Origin: an uncultured Alphaproteobacteria bacterium
GTDB lineage: Bacteria; Pseudomonadota; Alphaproteobacteria; Rs-D84
DNA length: 16,080 nucleotides
Assembly (NCBI GenBank): GCA_946625925.1
Contig: CAMOTP010000018.1
Coordinates: forward strand, 1 to 16,080
Direction of reading: 5' to 3'
Below are positions 1 to 5,899 of this stretch, in pieces. Numbering within the stretch: position 1 is the stretch's first letter; the number at the start of each line of letters is the position of its first letter. The notes beneath the pieces are model-generated. The model did no database searches. It was not told where the DNA came from and saw only the letters and a list, made by a program, of their open reading frames with translations. The position numbers were made by a program, and so were the translations under genes.

Positions 1-2
1 GG

Positions 3-86
3 ACAATAGCAAACAAAGTTGTGCCAACCGATAAAATGCGTTCCGGATCCGGACATCGTCCATCGGTATTGTTTAAGAAAAAATAA
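3..86 (+). CDS. C-terminal end of an unidentified protein (5' part outside window)
   Basis: From the left edge one forward frame stays open for 27 codons and ends with TAA at 84-86; the other two forward frames stop within about 35 bases. The tail reads like real protein and is basic, with the segment RSGSGHRPSVLFKKK at the very end. I do not recognise the family. A C-terminus of TrmB type is conceivable, because trmB lies near metK in many alphaproteobacteria, but the match is too weak to name it. The non-coding leader of metK follows. With only 84 bases visible, the frame could be open by chance. Confidence 0.45.
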   Translation, partial: TIANKVVPTDKMRSGSGHRPSVLFKKK

Positions 87-135
87 TATATATTTTTCGC
101 TTTGTATTTAATCAATTCAAACCATGTGTGGTGAG

Positions 136-172
136 AACGGGAGAATGAAAGTCCGTGCTCCTGTTGTTTTTT
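136..172 (+). terminator. Possible intrinsic terminator after the left-edge gene
   Basis: AACGGGAG at 136-143 can pair with CTCCTGTT at 158-165 (8 bp including one G-U pair) around a 14-base loop, followed by a T-rich run at 167-172. It lies 50 bases after the stop at 84-86 and before the predicted metK promoter, so it probably ends the upstream transcript. The loop is large, so a small structured RNA is an alternative. Confidence 0.4.
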
Positions 173-176
173 GGTC

Positions 177-205
177 TTGATTTTTTCATGAATAACTGAT
201 ATTAT
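177..205 (+). promoter_or_regulatory. Predicted metK promoter set inside a palindrome
   Basis: TTGATT (177-182) and TATTAT (200-205) are separated by 17 bp, giving a predicted start near 212. The -10 element lies in the centre of a perfect inverted repeat, ATAACTGA (192-199) and TCAGTTAT (207-214), so a bound dimeric repressor would block the promoter directly. The assignment rests on consensus matching and on the placement of the leader stem that begins at 215. Confidence 0.45.
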
Positions 206-211
206 TTCAGT

Positions 212-367
212 TATAAAGGTGGATTTAACCTGACTTGTCCTGCCTTATAAATGGACTAAACAAGGAGTTGTTATTATGCTTATTTCCCGTTTTTTAACGA
301 TTATTATGCGTGGTGCAACATGGCAATCCACCTTTGGTTCAAATTGCAAAAACCAAAGGAGTGAATT
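212..367 (+). ncRNA. Candidate cis-regulatory leader RNA of metK
   Basis: The predicted transcript begins next to an 11-bp perfect long-range stem, 215-225 with 325-335, enclosing 99 bases. The 3' strand of this stem shares bases 331-335 with a second perfect 9-bp hairpin, 331-339 with 351-359 (11-base loop), which hides most of the metK Shine-Dalgarno AAAGGAG (355-361). The two folds cannot coexist, which is the usual layout of a translational riboswitch. The enclosed core has a short SD-ATG (262-278) and a small hairpin at 288-299. By eye it matches none of the SAM-I, SAM-II, SAM-III (SMK) or SAM/SAH consensus patterns I know. A role in sensing SAM is inferred only from the downstream gene. 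Confidence 0.5.
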
Positions 368-452
368 ATGCAAAGAACAGCCGAAGCGGTGTCTCTGGGA
401 CACCCAGATAAAATTGCTGATTACATTTCAAGTTATATCCTGGACAGATTAA
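276..452 (+). CDS. Possible 58-codon upstream ORF overlapping metK
   Basis: ATG at 276 is preceded by a strong AAGGAG at 262-267 with 8-base spacing. The frame runs 58 codons through the metK ribosome binding site and stops at 450-452, inside metK but in a different frame. Its first 20 codons cover the 3' strand of the long-range leader stem. The encoded peptide resembles no family I know. After the metK start it is only a shifted reading of metK, so a conserved product is unlikely. If translated, ribosomes on it would melt the hairpin that masks the metK start region, so it may act as a regulatory uORF. The whole frame may also be chance. Confidence 0.3.
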   Translation: MLISRFLTIIMRGATWQSTFGSNCKNQRSELCKEQPKRCLWDTQIKLLITFQVISWTD

Positions 453-1378
453 TCGAACAAGATGCTCACGTTAGATATGCTGTTGAGGTTATGGTCAAGG
501 ATAATAATGTTGTTCTGGGTGGTGAAATTACCACAACAGCAAACTTAAATGAACTGAACCATTATGTAAAACAGGCATTAGCAAAAATCGGGTATGATGA
601 ACGATACGCATCAATATGGGGCAGGTATGCCATTAATCCAGCACAAATCAAAATTATCAATATGATAGGTGTACAGTCTGCTGATATTGCCCAAGGTGTT
701 GATAATGATGGTTGGGGTGACCAAGGTTTATTTGTTGGCTATGCCTGTCAAGGAGAAGGAAAAATAAATCGTGAATTATTCTTGGCACGAAAACTGAATT
801 ATGCCTTGTATACCCGTGCACGCCAGTCTGATAATTTGGGCCTGGATATCAAGACACAAATTACGTTGAATAATAACAAGATAGAAACAGTTATTGTGGC
901 AATTCCAATGTTGCACGACGAAGACTTAACAGATTTTATCGTTGAAACACTGGGTGAAAAACCTGCAAATATTATCGTAAACGGCACTGGGCGATATACT
1001 TATCACAGTTCTATTGCAGATTGTGGTATTACAGGTCGAAAATTGGCCTGCGATTTTTATTCTACTGCATGTCCCATTGGGGGTGGCAGCCCCTGGACCA
1101 AGGATGCCAGCAAGGCAGATTTAACACTTAATGTTTATGCTCGTATTTTGGCGTGCGAAAATCTGGGTGATAATGACGAGTGTTTTGTTTACTTGTCTTC
1201 GTGTATTGGTCGCAGCACTCTGCCCAGCGGACTGATAAAAACGATTAAAAACGGGGTTGTTACCTATCGTGACCTATGGTGCAATCAAAAACCGCATGTG
1301 CTAATCAAGGCGCATGGCTTGGATAAACCGATTTATGCCGAATTATGTGGCAAAGGAATATCTGGAATACAGAATTAA
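368..1378 (+). CDS. metK: S-adenosylmethionine synthetase, short divergent form
   Basis: Makes S-adenosylmethionine from methionine and ATP in the cytoplasm. The 336-residue product is about 50 residues shorter than usual MetK (about 384) yet spans all three domains. Visible motifs, compared with E. coli MetK from memory: GHPDKIAD (11-18, catalytic His12, Asp14, Lys15), GGEITT (51-56), QSADIAQGVD (103-112), GDQG (117-120), the KTQIT segment (Lys162), TGRY (207-210), DCGITGRK (218-225), and GGGSPWTKDASKAD (238-251, Lys245, Lys249, Asp251). Glu40, for the potassium site, is kept. Differences: the canonical Glu before GHPDK is Leu10, the loop before GDQG is shortened, and the central PAPI-YAH segment and the C-terminus are poorly conserved. 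The start at 368 follows AAAGGAG (355-361), which sits in a hairpin. The gene appears intact rather than decayed, because the active-site residues are retained. It may be a second, specialised synthetase. Confidence 0.9.
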   Translation: MQRTAEAVSLGHPDKIADYISSYILDRLIEQDAHVRYAVEVMVKDNNVVLGGEITTTANLNELNHYVKQALAKIGYDERYASIWGRYAINPAQIKIINMIGVQSADIAQGVDNDGWGDQGLFVGYACQGEGKINRELFLARKLNYALYTRARQSDNLGLDIKTQITLNNNKIETVIVAIPMLHDEDLTDFIVETLGEKPANIIVNGTGRYTYHSSIADCGITGRKLACDFYSTACPIGGGSPWTKDASKADLTLNVYARILACENLGDNDECFVYLSSCIGRSTLPSGLIKTIKNGVVTYRDLWCNQKPHVLIKAHGLDKPIYAELCGKGISGIQN

Positions 1379-1404
1379 AAACAAACCGCCCGTTTGGGCG
1401 GTTT
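1375..1404. terminator. Bidirectional terminator between metK and the Xre gene
   Basis: AAACCGCCC (1383-1391) and GGGCGGTTT (1396-1404) form a 9-bp stem with a GTTT loop directly after the metK stop. On the minus strand the stem is followed by a TGTTTTT run (1382-1376), so it can also end transcripts reading from the convergent gene at 1516-1755. Confidence 0.8.
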
Positions 1405-1515
1405 ATTCAAATCAGTATTTATAGACCTGAAATCAATTTTGTTTACCAATGCAAAACATGCAAGGTACAGAGCGCAGGTGTGTTGCTCATGTTTTATTGT
1501 GTGTAAATAAAATAT

Positions 1516-1755
1516 TTATTCTTCGGGCTGTTCTGCGTATTTTGCAAATTCAGTAAACGATGTATTTGTTATTTTCAGCACTTTCGCGATGGTTTCGATA
1601 GATAACCACCTGGGTTGACCGTATTTTGATACACGTTTAGAACGATTAAATGTGGTTGGATCCAACCCCGCAGCACGAGCCAAACCACTGCAACTAAAGT
1701 TGTGTTCTTTTGCTAATTTTTCAACAGCACTCCACAATTTTTCATTAGTTATCAT
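1516..1755 (-). CDS. Small Xre/CI-type helix-turn-helix regulator
   Basis: A 79-residue predicted DNA-binding protein. The segment SGLARAAGLDPTTFNRSKRVSK fits the helix-turn-helix of alphaproteobacterial phage-repressor-C/LexA-like (S24) regulators, and the following RWLSIETIAKVLK continues that domain. The S24 self-cleavage domain that follows in longer relatives is absent, so this is a stand-alone DNA-binding unit, not obviously truncated because it ends in a short acidic tail. It converges on metK, and I recall small HTH regulators beside metK in other alphaproteobacteria, so control of metK or of itself is a reasonable inference. No strong Shine-Dalgarno is seen (a GGGAAAA stretch precedes the ATG). 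A 15-bp palindrome lies about 80-90 bases upstream. Confidence 0.8.
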   Translation of the reverse strand: MITNEKLWSAVEKLAKEHNFSCSGLARAAGLDPTTFNRSKRVSKYGQPRWLSIETIAKVLKITNTSFTEFAKYAEQPEE

Positions 1756-1832
1756 TTTAACATTTTCCCAAAAATAAGTTTTTATTCTTTTTGATTAATT
1801 TTATCATAATTATTAAAAACTTCAATATAATA

Positions 1833-1847
1833 TATCGTAATACGATA
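1833..1847. promoter_or_regulatory. Candidate operator palindrome upstream of the Xre gene
   Basis: TATCGTA-A-TACGATA is a perfect inverted repeat around one central base, in a region otherwise made of plain AT-rich sequence. It abuts TATATT-like -10 candidates on the minus strand (1824-1834) and a TATAAT on the plus strand (1826-1831). Its size and symmetry suit a dimeric HTH repressor, most simply the neighbouring Xre protein acting on its own promoter. The rest of the gene-free stretch 1756-2121 holds promoter-like AT runs only, with no convincing gene. Confidence 0.45.
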
Positions 1848-2091
1848 ATTTTCCTATTTTATTCAACCAAATTATTAAAAATATTGTAAAACCAAGTTTT
1901 TTTATAACTGATATCCGTATATTATAATTAAAAATTAACAAATGTAATGCAGGATATTTTCCTAAAATACAAATTGGTACTGTCAGTTCAATATAAAATA
2001 TCTTGGTCATGCAATGCCAAAAAATAACACGATTCGTTGATGTTAACTAACATATAAAACAACAAAAAACATAGATTATGGGGTGTTTTTT

Positions 2092-2100
2092 TGTTATAAT
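2092..2100 (+). promoter_or_regulatory. Extended -10 promoter for the 557-residue protein gene
   Basis: TG-T-TATAAT (TATAAT at 2095-2100) is an extended -10 element, with transcription predicted to start near 2107, 15 bases before the ATG at 2122. No good -35 is present, as is common for extended -10 promoters. AACAAAAAACA (2061-2071) and TGTTTTTTTGTT (2084-2095) form a near-perfect inverted repeat just upstream. Confidence 0.5.
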
Positions 2101-2121
2101 TAAGCCAAAAGAGTACAGATT

Positions 2122-3795
2122 ATGACAGATAAAGAAATACTGGATAAAGTGGATGTTGTATTGAAAGAACTGGACGATTTTGCCGGGAAGATTGATTCTG
2201 ATATGAAAAAAATGTCACGTCCTGAATATATGGAAAAATATACCGAAAAAAACACGCATTTTGCTTTTTCTGCCCAAGAGATATATGACAATAAAATACC
2301 GTTCAAGGTTATTGGCTGTACGGGTATTGCAAAATTATTTTCGTTTTTTGCACGCCAAAAGGGTTTACCCCAAGATGTATTTTTTATTGTCCCAACGGTT
2401 AAAATTGATGATTTAATAAATGGCGAACATCTTAACGGACATCAAATTGCCGCGGTAAAATTATCCGATGGTCAATATCATTTATTTGATCCTGGTGCGG
2501 GAAATACATTTGAAAGCACAGAAATAAAAACAAAAGCCGGTCGGGCTGTGATTACCAGTGCAATTGATGCACAGCATTCTGGTAAATTGGAATATATGAT
2601 AACTGATTTTATGCACCCGGATGATTTTGACAAGGTTGACAGTTATCAAAAGTTAGAAAACATATACAAGAATAAACAGGTGTTAAGATGGCGTTCTTTT
2701 GTTCGTGGGCAAACAAATATAGATAAAATCGTTTATAAATCAATAGTAAATAAAATACCAACACTGGATTATATTATGGGTGTTGATAACATGTCTGAAA
2801 CAGATAAAATTTTTTACGAAGCATACAAAAAATATGGAAACAGAAATCATACCTGGCAAGATTTCAAAGAAATGTTCAATGGCGATGTTGAAACTATGCA
2901 AAAAACGGTCAAACATTGGAATACATGGGATAAAATAAATACTGTTGCATGTTCTGCACACGATAAAATAACAAAATTGACCAAACAAATTGTAGATTTG
3001 TTAAAAAAATATAATTTGCAAAAAATTAATCCTGATTTATATAAATCGTACAAGGATAAATATCCTGATTTGGCGGCTGCTTTTGAAGAAAGAACGAAGA
3101 TTTTTGACTCAATTCCACAGGAAAATTATTCAACATTTGATGTGGATATTTCTAAATTAGAAACCGAATTTGAATCTAAATTTCAAAATATGTCAAATGC
3201 AGATAAAAAACCAGATTTGATAATGCCGTATATTGATAAAATGTATGAATTGGTTGATATGCGAAATCGTGATTTTGTTATGGGTGAACGCATCCAGGAA
3301 TATCTAAAAATTATTTGGAATAACCCGGACATATTGCATATGGCTGTGAAATTCAAGGATTTATCTGGAACTGAAAAGGTTGATTTGGCGCGTTTGATAT
3401 TAAATGAAAGTGCTAAAAAATTTGGAACACCAACAGGAACGGTTTTGCAAGACGATGCAGAAAATGGACCTCATGCATTAAAGCCTGGCCAAGAAGGTGG
3501 GTATGCCAATAAACGACGCGAATTTTTATTTTTACCGGATTCTTTTACGGATTTACCAAAGTTTTTATCAATTTTGGCACACGAAGATGCACACAGAATT
3601 GATTATTTTACATCCAATATGGGAATGCTGGGGGATCAAGTAATGAAATGGGCGGAAGATAATTATTTTGATAATGTGGGCATCGGTACCACAGAGTATC
3701 GTAAACAGCCCAGTGAACAAAGTTCGTATTACTTACAAGATACAATCGGGTCTGCTTTGGATTATGTGGTCAGACATTCTGCAGATAAAGAATAA
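2122..3795 (+). CDS. Unknown protein with transglutaminase-like and HExxH metallopeptidase-like domains
   Basis: A 557-residue protein without signal peptide or membrane segment, so probably cytoplasmic or exported by a specialised system. Residues about 50-130 look like a transglutaminase-like cysteine hydrolase: GCTGIAKLFSFFARQKGLP with Cys66, GHQIAAVKL with His107, and HLFDPGAG with Asp123, in the order and spacing of the Cys-His-Asp triad. Residues about 160-430 are lysine-rich and mostly helical. Near the C-terminus, LAHEDAHRIDY (485-495) carries the zinc motif HExxH (His487, Glu488, His491), and the downstream YRKQPSEQSSYY contains Glu532, a candidate third ligand as in gluzincins. I do not know a named family with this pairing. 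A weak AAGAG precedes the ATG. An effector, a toxin, or a self-processing or protein-modifying enzyme are all possible; no partner gene proves any of these. Confidence 0.8.
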   Translation: MTDKEILDKVDVVLKELDDFAGKIDSDMKKMSRPEYMEKYTEKNTHFAFSAQEIYDNKIPFKVIGCTGIAKLFSFFARQKGLPQDVFFIVPTVKIDDLINGEHLNGHQIAAVKLSDGQYHLFDPGAGNTFESTEIKTKAGRAVITSAIDAQHSGKLEYMITDFMHPDDFDKVDSYQKLENIYKNKQVLRWRSFVRGQTNIDKIVYKSIVNKIPTLDYIMGVDNMSETDKIFYEAYKKYGNRNHTWQDFKEMFNGDVETMQKTVKHWNTWDKINTVACSAHDKITKLTKQIVDLLKKYNLQKINPDLYKSYKDKYPDLAAAFEERTKIFDSIPQENYSTFDVDISKLETEFESKFQNMSNADKKPDLIMPYIDKMYELVDMRNRDFVMGERIQEYLKIIWNNPDILHMAVKFKDLSGTEKVDLARLILNESAKKFGTPTGTVLQDDAENGPHALKPGQEGGYANKRREFLFLPDSFTDLPKFLSILAHEDAHRIDYFTSNMGMLGDQVMKWAEDNYFDNVGIGTTEYRKQPSEQSSYYLQDTIGSALDYVVRHSADKE

Positions 3796-3814
3796 AAGTA
3801 AACGCACAAACATG

Positions 3815-3843
3815 TTGACAAATATCGTTTAGGGTGTTTTAAT
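3815..3843 (+). promoter_or_regulatory. Promoter of the 132-residue gene
   Basis: A consensus TTGACA (3815-3820) and TTTAAT (3838-3843) with 17 bp between them predict a start near 3850, leaving a 45-base leader with AGAGGA (3882-3887) before the ATG at 3895. This gene therefore need not depend on the upstream promoter. Confidence 0.6.
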
Positions 3844-3894
3844 ATGCCGAAAATCCAATAATCAAGATGGATAATGTAAATAGAGGAACATATT

Positions 3895-4293
3895 ATGCGT
3901 AATAATTATAACAAATACATAAAACCTGTTTTGCAAGACTTGAGTCCAGATGCCTATCAGGAATTGAGTAATAATGCGGTTGCAAAAGAAGTTTTAGATA
4001 AAATGCGCAAACTTACATTTTGGTTTTGTCACAAAAATCAGCAAGATGTTATGACTAATGTTTTATTTTGGGAAATCATCTGTTTGTATGCTCGTGCAGA
4101 GTTTTTTAATCCGGCAAGATACGATGAATTCGATGATACACAAAAATTCAAGGCGGTTATTGAAACAGCCCAAGAAGATTCAGTTCGTAAATCTTTTAAT
4201 TTTGTATCACGTGTTCCATGCTATCCGATGAAAAACAGATTTAAAAATTTACAAAATTTGGTTAAATATGCTCGTTTGGAAAAAATATACTAA
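3895..4293 (+). CDS. Hypothetical 132-residue protein
   Basis: I do not recognise this protein. It is soluble, with no signal peptide or transmembrane helix, rich in Asn, Lys, Phe and Tyr, and predicted mainly helical; the C-terminal part is basic. Three cysteines are scattered (in FWFCHKN, IICLYAR and VPCYPMK) with no metal-binding spacing. Start choice is supported by AGAGGA eight bases before the ATG and by a consensus promoter. It lies 99 bases after the two-domain hydrolase-like gene on the same strand and ends at its own terminator. A functional tie, such as an inhibitor or partner of the upstream protein, is possible but rests on position alone. Confidence 0.7.
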   Translation: MRNNYNKYIKPVLQDLSPDAYQELSNNAVAKEVLDKMRKLTFWFCHKNQQDVMTNVLFWEIICLYARAEFFNPARYDEFDDTQKFKAVIETAQEDSVRKSFNFVSRVPCYPMKNRFKNLQNLVKYARLEKIY

Positions 4294-4302
4294 TTTTTTT
4301 AT

Positions 4303-4332
4303 CCGCAAAATCTTTGATTTTGCGGTTTTTTA
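4303..4332 (+). terminator. Intrinsic terminator after the 132-residue gene
   Basis: CCGCAAAATC (4303-4312) and GATTTTGCGG (4316-4325) form a 10-bp stem with a 3-base loop, followed by TTTTTT (4326-4331). Confidence 0.85.
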
Positions 4333-4360
4333 TTGCATAAAATGGTAAAGGTATTACACT
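4333..4360 (+). promoter_or_regulatory. Possible promoter giving a leaderless tatD-tcdA mRNA
   Basis: TTGCAT (4333-4338) and TACACT (4355-4360) with 16-bp spacing place the predicted start at about 4367, one base before the ATG at 4368. No Shine-Dalgarno precedes this ATG, which agrees with leaderless translation. Confidence 0.4.
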
Positions 4361-4367
4361 GACAATT

Positions 4368-5075
4368 ATGCAAAAGTATATTGATTCACATTGTCATTTG
4401 CCGAAAAATATGTCGTTTGAACAGGCTTTTGAAAAAGCCAATAGTGTCGGTATTGTGGGCTGTGTTTTAAATTCGGTATCAGAATCTGATTGGCCCCGAA
4501 TAATAGATATATCTAAACACAATAAAAATGTAGCATGTTGCATAGGAATTCATCCATGGTGTATTGATTCTGCTACGGTGAATTGGATGCATAATATGGA
4601 TGCCATTTTACAAGACAATCCACACATAATGATAGGCGAGGTCGGATTGGATAAAACGCATGATAATTTTGTTAATCAAGAAAGAATTTTTACACGCAGT
4701 GTTGAATTGGCAATACGATATAACAGGGTATTAAATTTGCATTGTGTTCATGCGTGGGACAGTGTTTTAAAAATACTAAAAATGTATAAAAACAATCTGC
4801 CAAAAATAGTGGTTCATGCATTTGATGGAACACAAAATGCACTAGATTTTGATGAAAATTTGTATTTTTCATATTCGCCAAATATTGCGAAAGTAAATTA
4901 TAAAAAAATTAAATTAAGTCTTTGCAAAGTGCCTAAAAATAAAATTTTATTGGAAAGTGACAGTGACGATTTTTTGCCGGTTTTAACTGCGGCTAATGCC
5001 GTTTTGGATGCGCGACCAGATGTTTCCGCAGATGACATTTTTAATAATACAATGGGGGTGTTTTTTAATGGATAG
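4368..5075 (+). CDS. TatD-family metal-dependent hydrolase (nuclease)
   Basis: A 235-residue member of the TatD/YcfH/YjjV group of amidohydrolase-fold metal-dependent DNases, slightly shorter than the usual 255-265. Visible family motifs in order: DSHCHLP at residues 6-12 (the HxH metal ligands), GIHPW, GEVGLD (bridging Glu), LHCVHAWD (metal His), VHAFDGT (metal His), and LLESDSDD (metal Asp, usually LLETDSP). Proteins of this family cleave DNA from the 3' end or act in nucleic-acid quality control; the true substrate here is unknown. The coding region overlaps the start of tcdA by 8 bases, so the two are probably co-transcribed and translationally coupled. No Shine-Dalgarno is present, which suggests a leaderless start. 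Confidence 0.87.
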   Translation: MQKYIDSHCHLPKNMSFEQAFEKANSVGIVGCVLNSVSESDWPRIIDISKHNKNVACCIGIHPWCIDSATVNWMHNMDAILQDNPHIMIGEVGLDKTHDNFVNQERIFTRSVELAIRYNRVLNLHCVHAWDSVLKILKMYKNNLPKIVVHAFDGTQNALDFDENLYFSYSPNIAKVNYKKIKLSLCKVPKNKILLESDSDDFLPVLTAANAVLDARPDVSADDIFNNTMGVFFNG

Positions 5076-5736
5076 ATTACACAGAATTCGTTTATTGATT
5101 GGGGATGAAAATGTCAAAAAATTGCAATCAAAAACAGTAATGATTGTTGGTTGTGGTGCGGTCGGTTCTTTCGCAATCGAGGCACTCGCACGCAGTGGTA
5201 TCGGACATATTATTTTGGTTGATTTTGACCGGGTGGAAATATCAAATATTAACCGACAATTATTCGCCTTGCACAGCACCATTAACACCCCCAAGGTTGA
5301 TGTTGCGCGTGCACGTATTAACGATATTTCGCCAGATATAAACGTTGATACATTCAATATGTTTTGGGATGAAACGACAGATATAGACGTAAAACCTGAT
5401 TATGTAATTGATGCCATAGATTCTGTTCAATCTAAAATAGCCCTGTATCGTTGGTGTACAAACAAAAAAATACCTTTTATTGCCAGTATGGGGGCTGCAC
5501 AAAAAACAGATATATCGGCAATAAAAATATCTGCAATATCAAAAACAACCGTATGCCCATTGGCGGCGCGTATTCGTAAATTAATTCGAACCGAAAACTT
5601 GCCAGATTTCCCGGTTGTTTATTCAACACAAAGCCCGATAAAAAATGAAACAGGCGTATTGGGTTCTATGATAACGGTCACCGGTGATTTTGGACTGAAA
5701 TTGGCTGGGTTTGTTATTCAAGAATTGGTAAAATAA
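5068..5736 (+). CDS. tcdA: tRNA threonylcarbamoyladenosine dehydratase (ThiF/E1-like)
   Basis: Catalyses ATP-dependent cyclisation of t6A37 to ct6A in ANN-decoding tRNAs. The 222-residue protein is an E1-like (ThiF/MoeB) fold: GCGAVGS (28-34) is the nucleotide-binding loop, LVDFD (50-54) ends with the acidic residues typical of the family, and NINRQLFAL (60-68) holds the conserved Arg and Gln. TcdA is favoured over MoeB or ThiF by VIDAIDSVQSK (113-123), the CPLAARIR segment (163-170), the YST segment and the GVLGSMITVTGDFGL C-terminus, and by the lack of a CxxC zinc pair. It is shorter than E. coli TcdA (268). The frame is open further upstream, but ATG at 5068 is chosen because family similarity begins at RLHRIRLLIG; a GGGGG stretch (5053-5057) precedes it and it overlaps the tatD stop by 8 bases. 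Confidence 0.85.
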   Translation: MDRLHRIRLLIGDENVKKLQSKTVMIVGCGAVGSFAIEALARSGIGHIILVDFDRVEISNINRQLFALHSTINTPKVDVARARINDISPDINVDTFNMFWDETTDIDVKPDYVIDAIDSVQSKIALYRWCTNKKIPFIASMGAAQKTDISAIKISAISKTTVCPLAARIRKLIRTENLPDFPVVYSTQSPIKNETGVLGSMITVTGDFGLKLAGFVIQELVK

Positions 5737-5790
5737 TACGGCAATCAGTATGTGGTTATAAGCAGAAAATCCTAGAACTTAAAATTTTTT

Positions 5791-5815
5791 GCACTTATTC
5801 CTAAGTGCTGTTTGT
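5791..5815 (+). terminator. Probable terminator after tcdA
   Basis: GCACTTA (5791-5797) and TAAGTGC (5802-5808) pair around a 4-base loop and are followed by the T-rich TGTTTGTT. The T-tract is interrupted, so efficiency is uncertain. Confidence 0.5.
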
Positions 5816-5818
5816 TAA

Positions 5819-5847
5819 TTGAAATTAAAATTTGTTTGCCTTATAAT
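5819..5847 (+). promoter_or_regulatory. Strong promoter for the DUF378 gene
   Basis: TTGAAA (5819-5824) and a perfect TATAAT (5842-5847) with 17-bp spacing give a predicted start near 5854. Confidence 0.7.
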
Positions 5848-5852
5848 AGAAA

Positions 5853-5877
5853 TATCAAAAAGTTATTCTTTTTGATA
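5853..5877 (+). promoter_or_regulatory. Stem-loop at the predicted 5' end of the DUF378 mRNA
   Basis: TATCAAAAAG (5853-5862) and CTTTTTGATA (5868-5877) form a perfect 10-bp stem with a 5-base loop, beginning at the predicted transcription start. Such a terminal hairpin can protect an mRNA from 5'-dependent decay; as DNA it could also be an operator. Confidence 0.5.
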
Positions 5878-5899
5878 CTGAATAAGGGAGAAAAAATAG

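Noticed and set aside
42..53. Perfect palindrome TCCGGATCCGGA near the left edge, considered as an operator
   Set aside because: It lies inside the coding tail at 3-86 and encodes the RSGSG codons, so symmetry by codon choice is the simpler explanation.
1453..1495. Hairpin AAAACATG / CATGTTTT in the metK-Xre gap, considered as a small RNA or terminator
   Set aside because: The loop is long, no T-run follows on the minus strand, and no promoter was found to drive a small RNA; the terminator at 1375-1404 explains both genes.
1822..2010. A 62-codon minus-strand reading frame with hydrophobic product in the gap between the Xre gene and the 557-residue protein gene
   Set aside because: It has no ribosome binding site, lies in very AT-rich sequence where Ile, Leu and Tyr codons arise by chance, and covers the palindrome and promoter-like elements.
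3867..3902. An 11-codon mini-ORF overlapping the start of the 132-residue gene
   Set aside because: No Shine-Dalgarno and too short to support; it appears incidental in the leader.
4996..5067. Longer N-terminus for tcdA starting at 4996
   Set aside because: The extra 24 codons lie inside the tatD coding region and match nothing in TcdA; family similarity starts just after ATG 5068.
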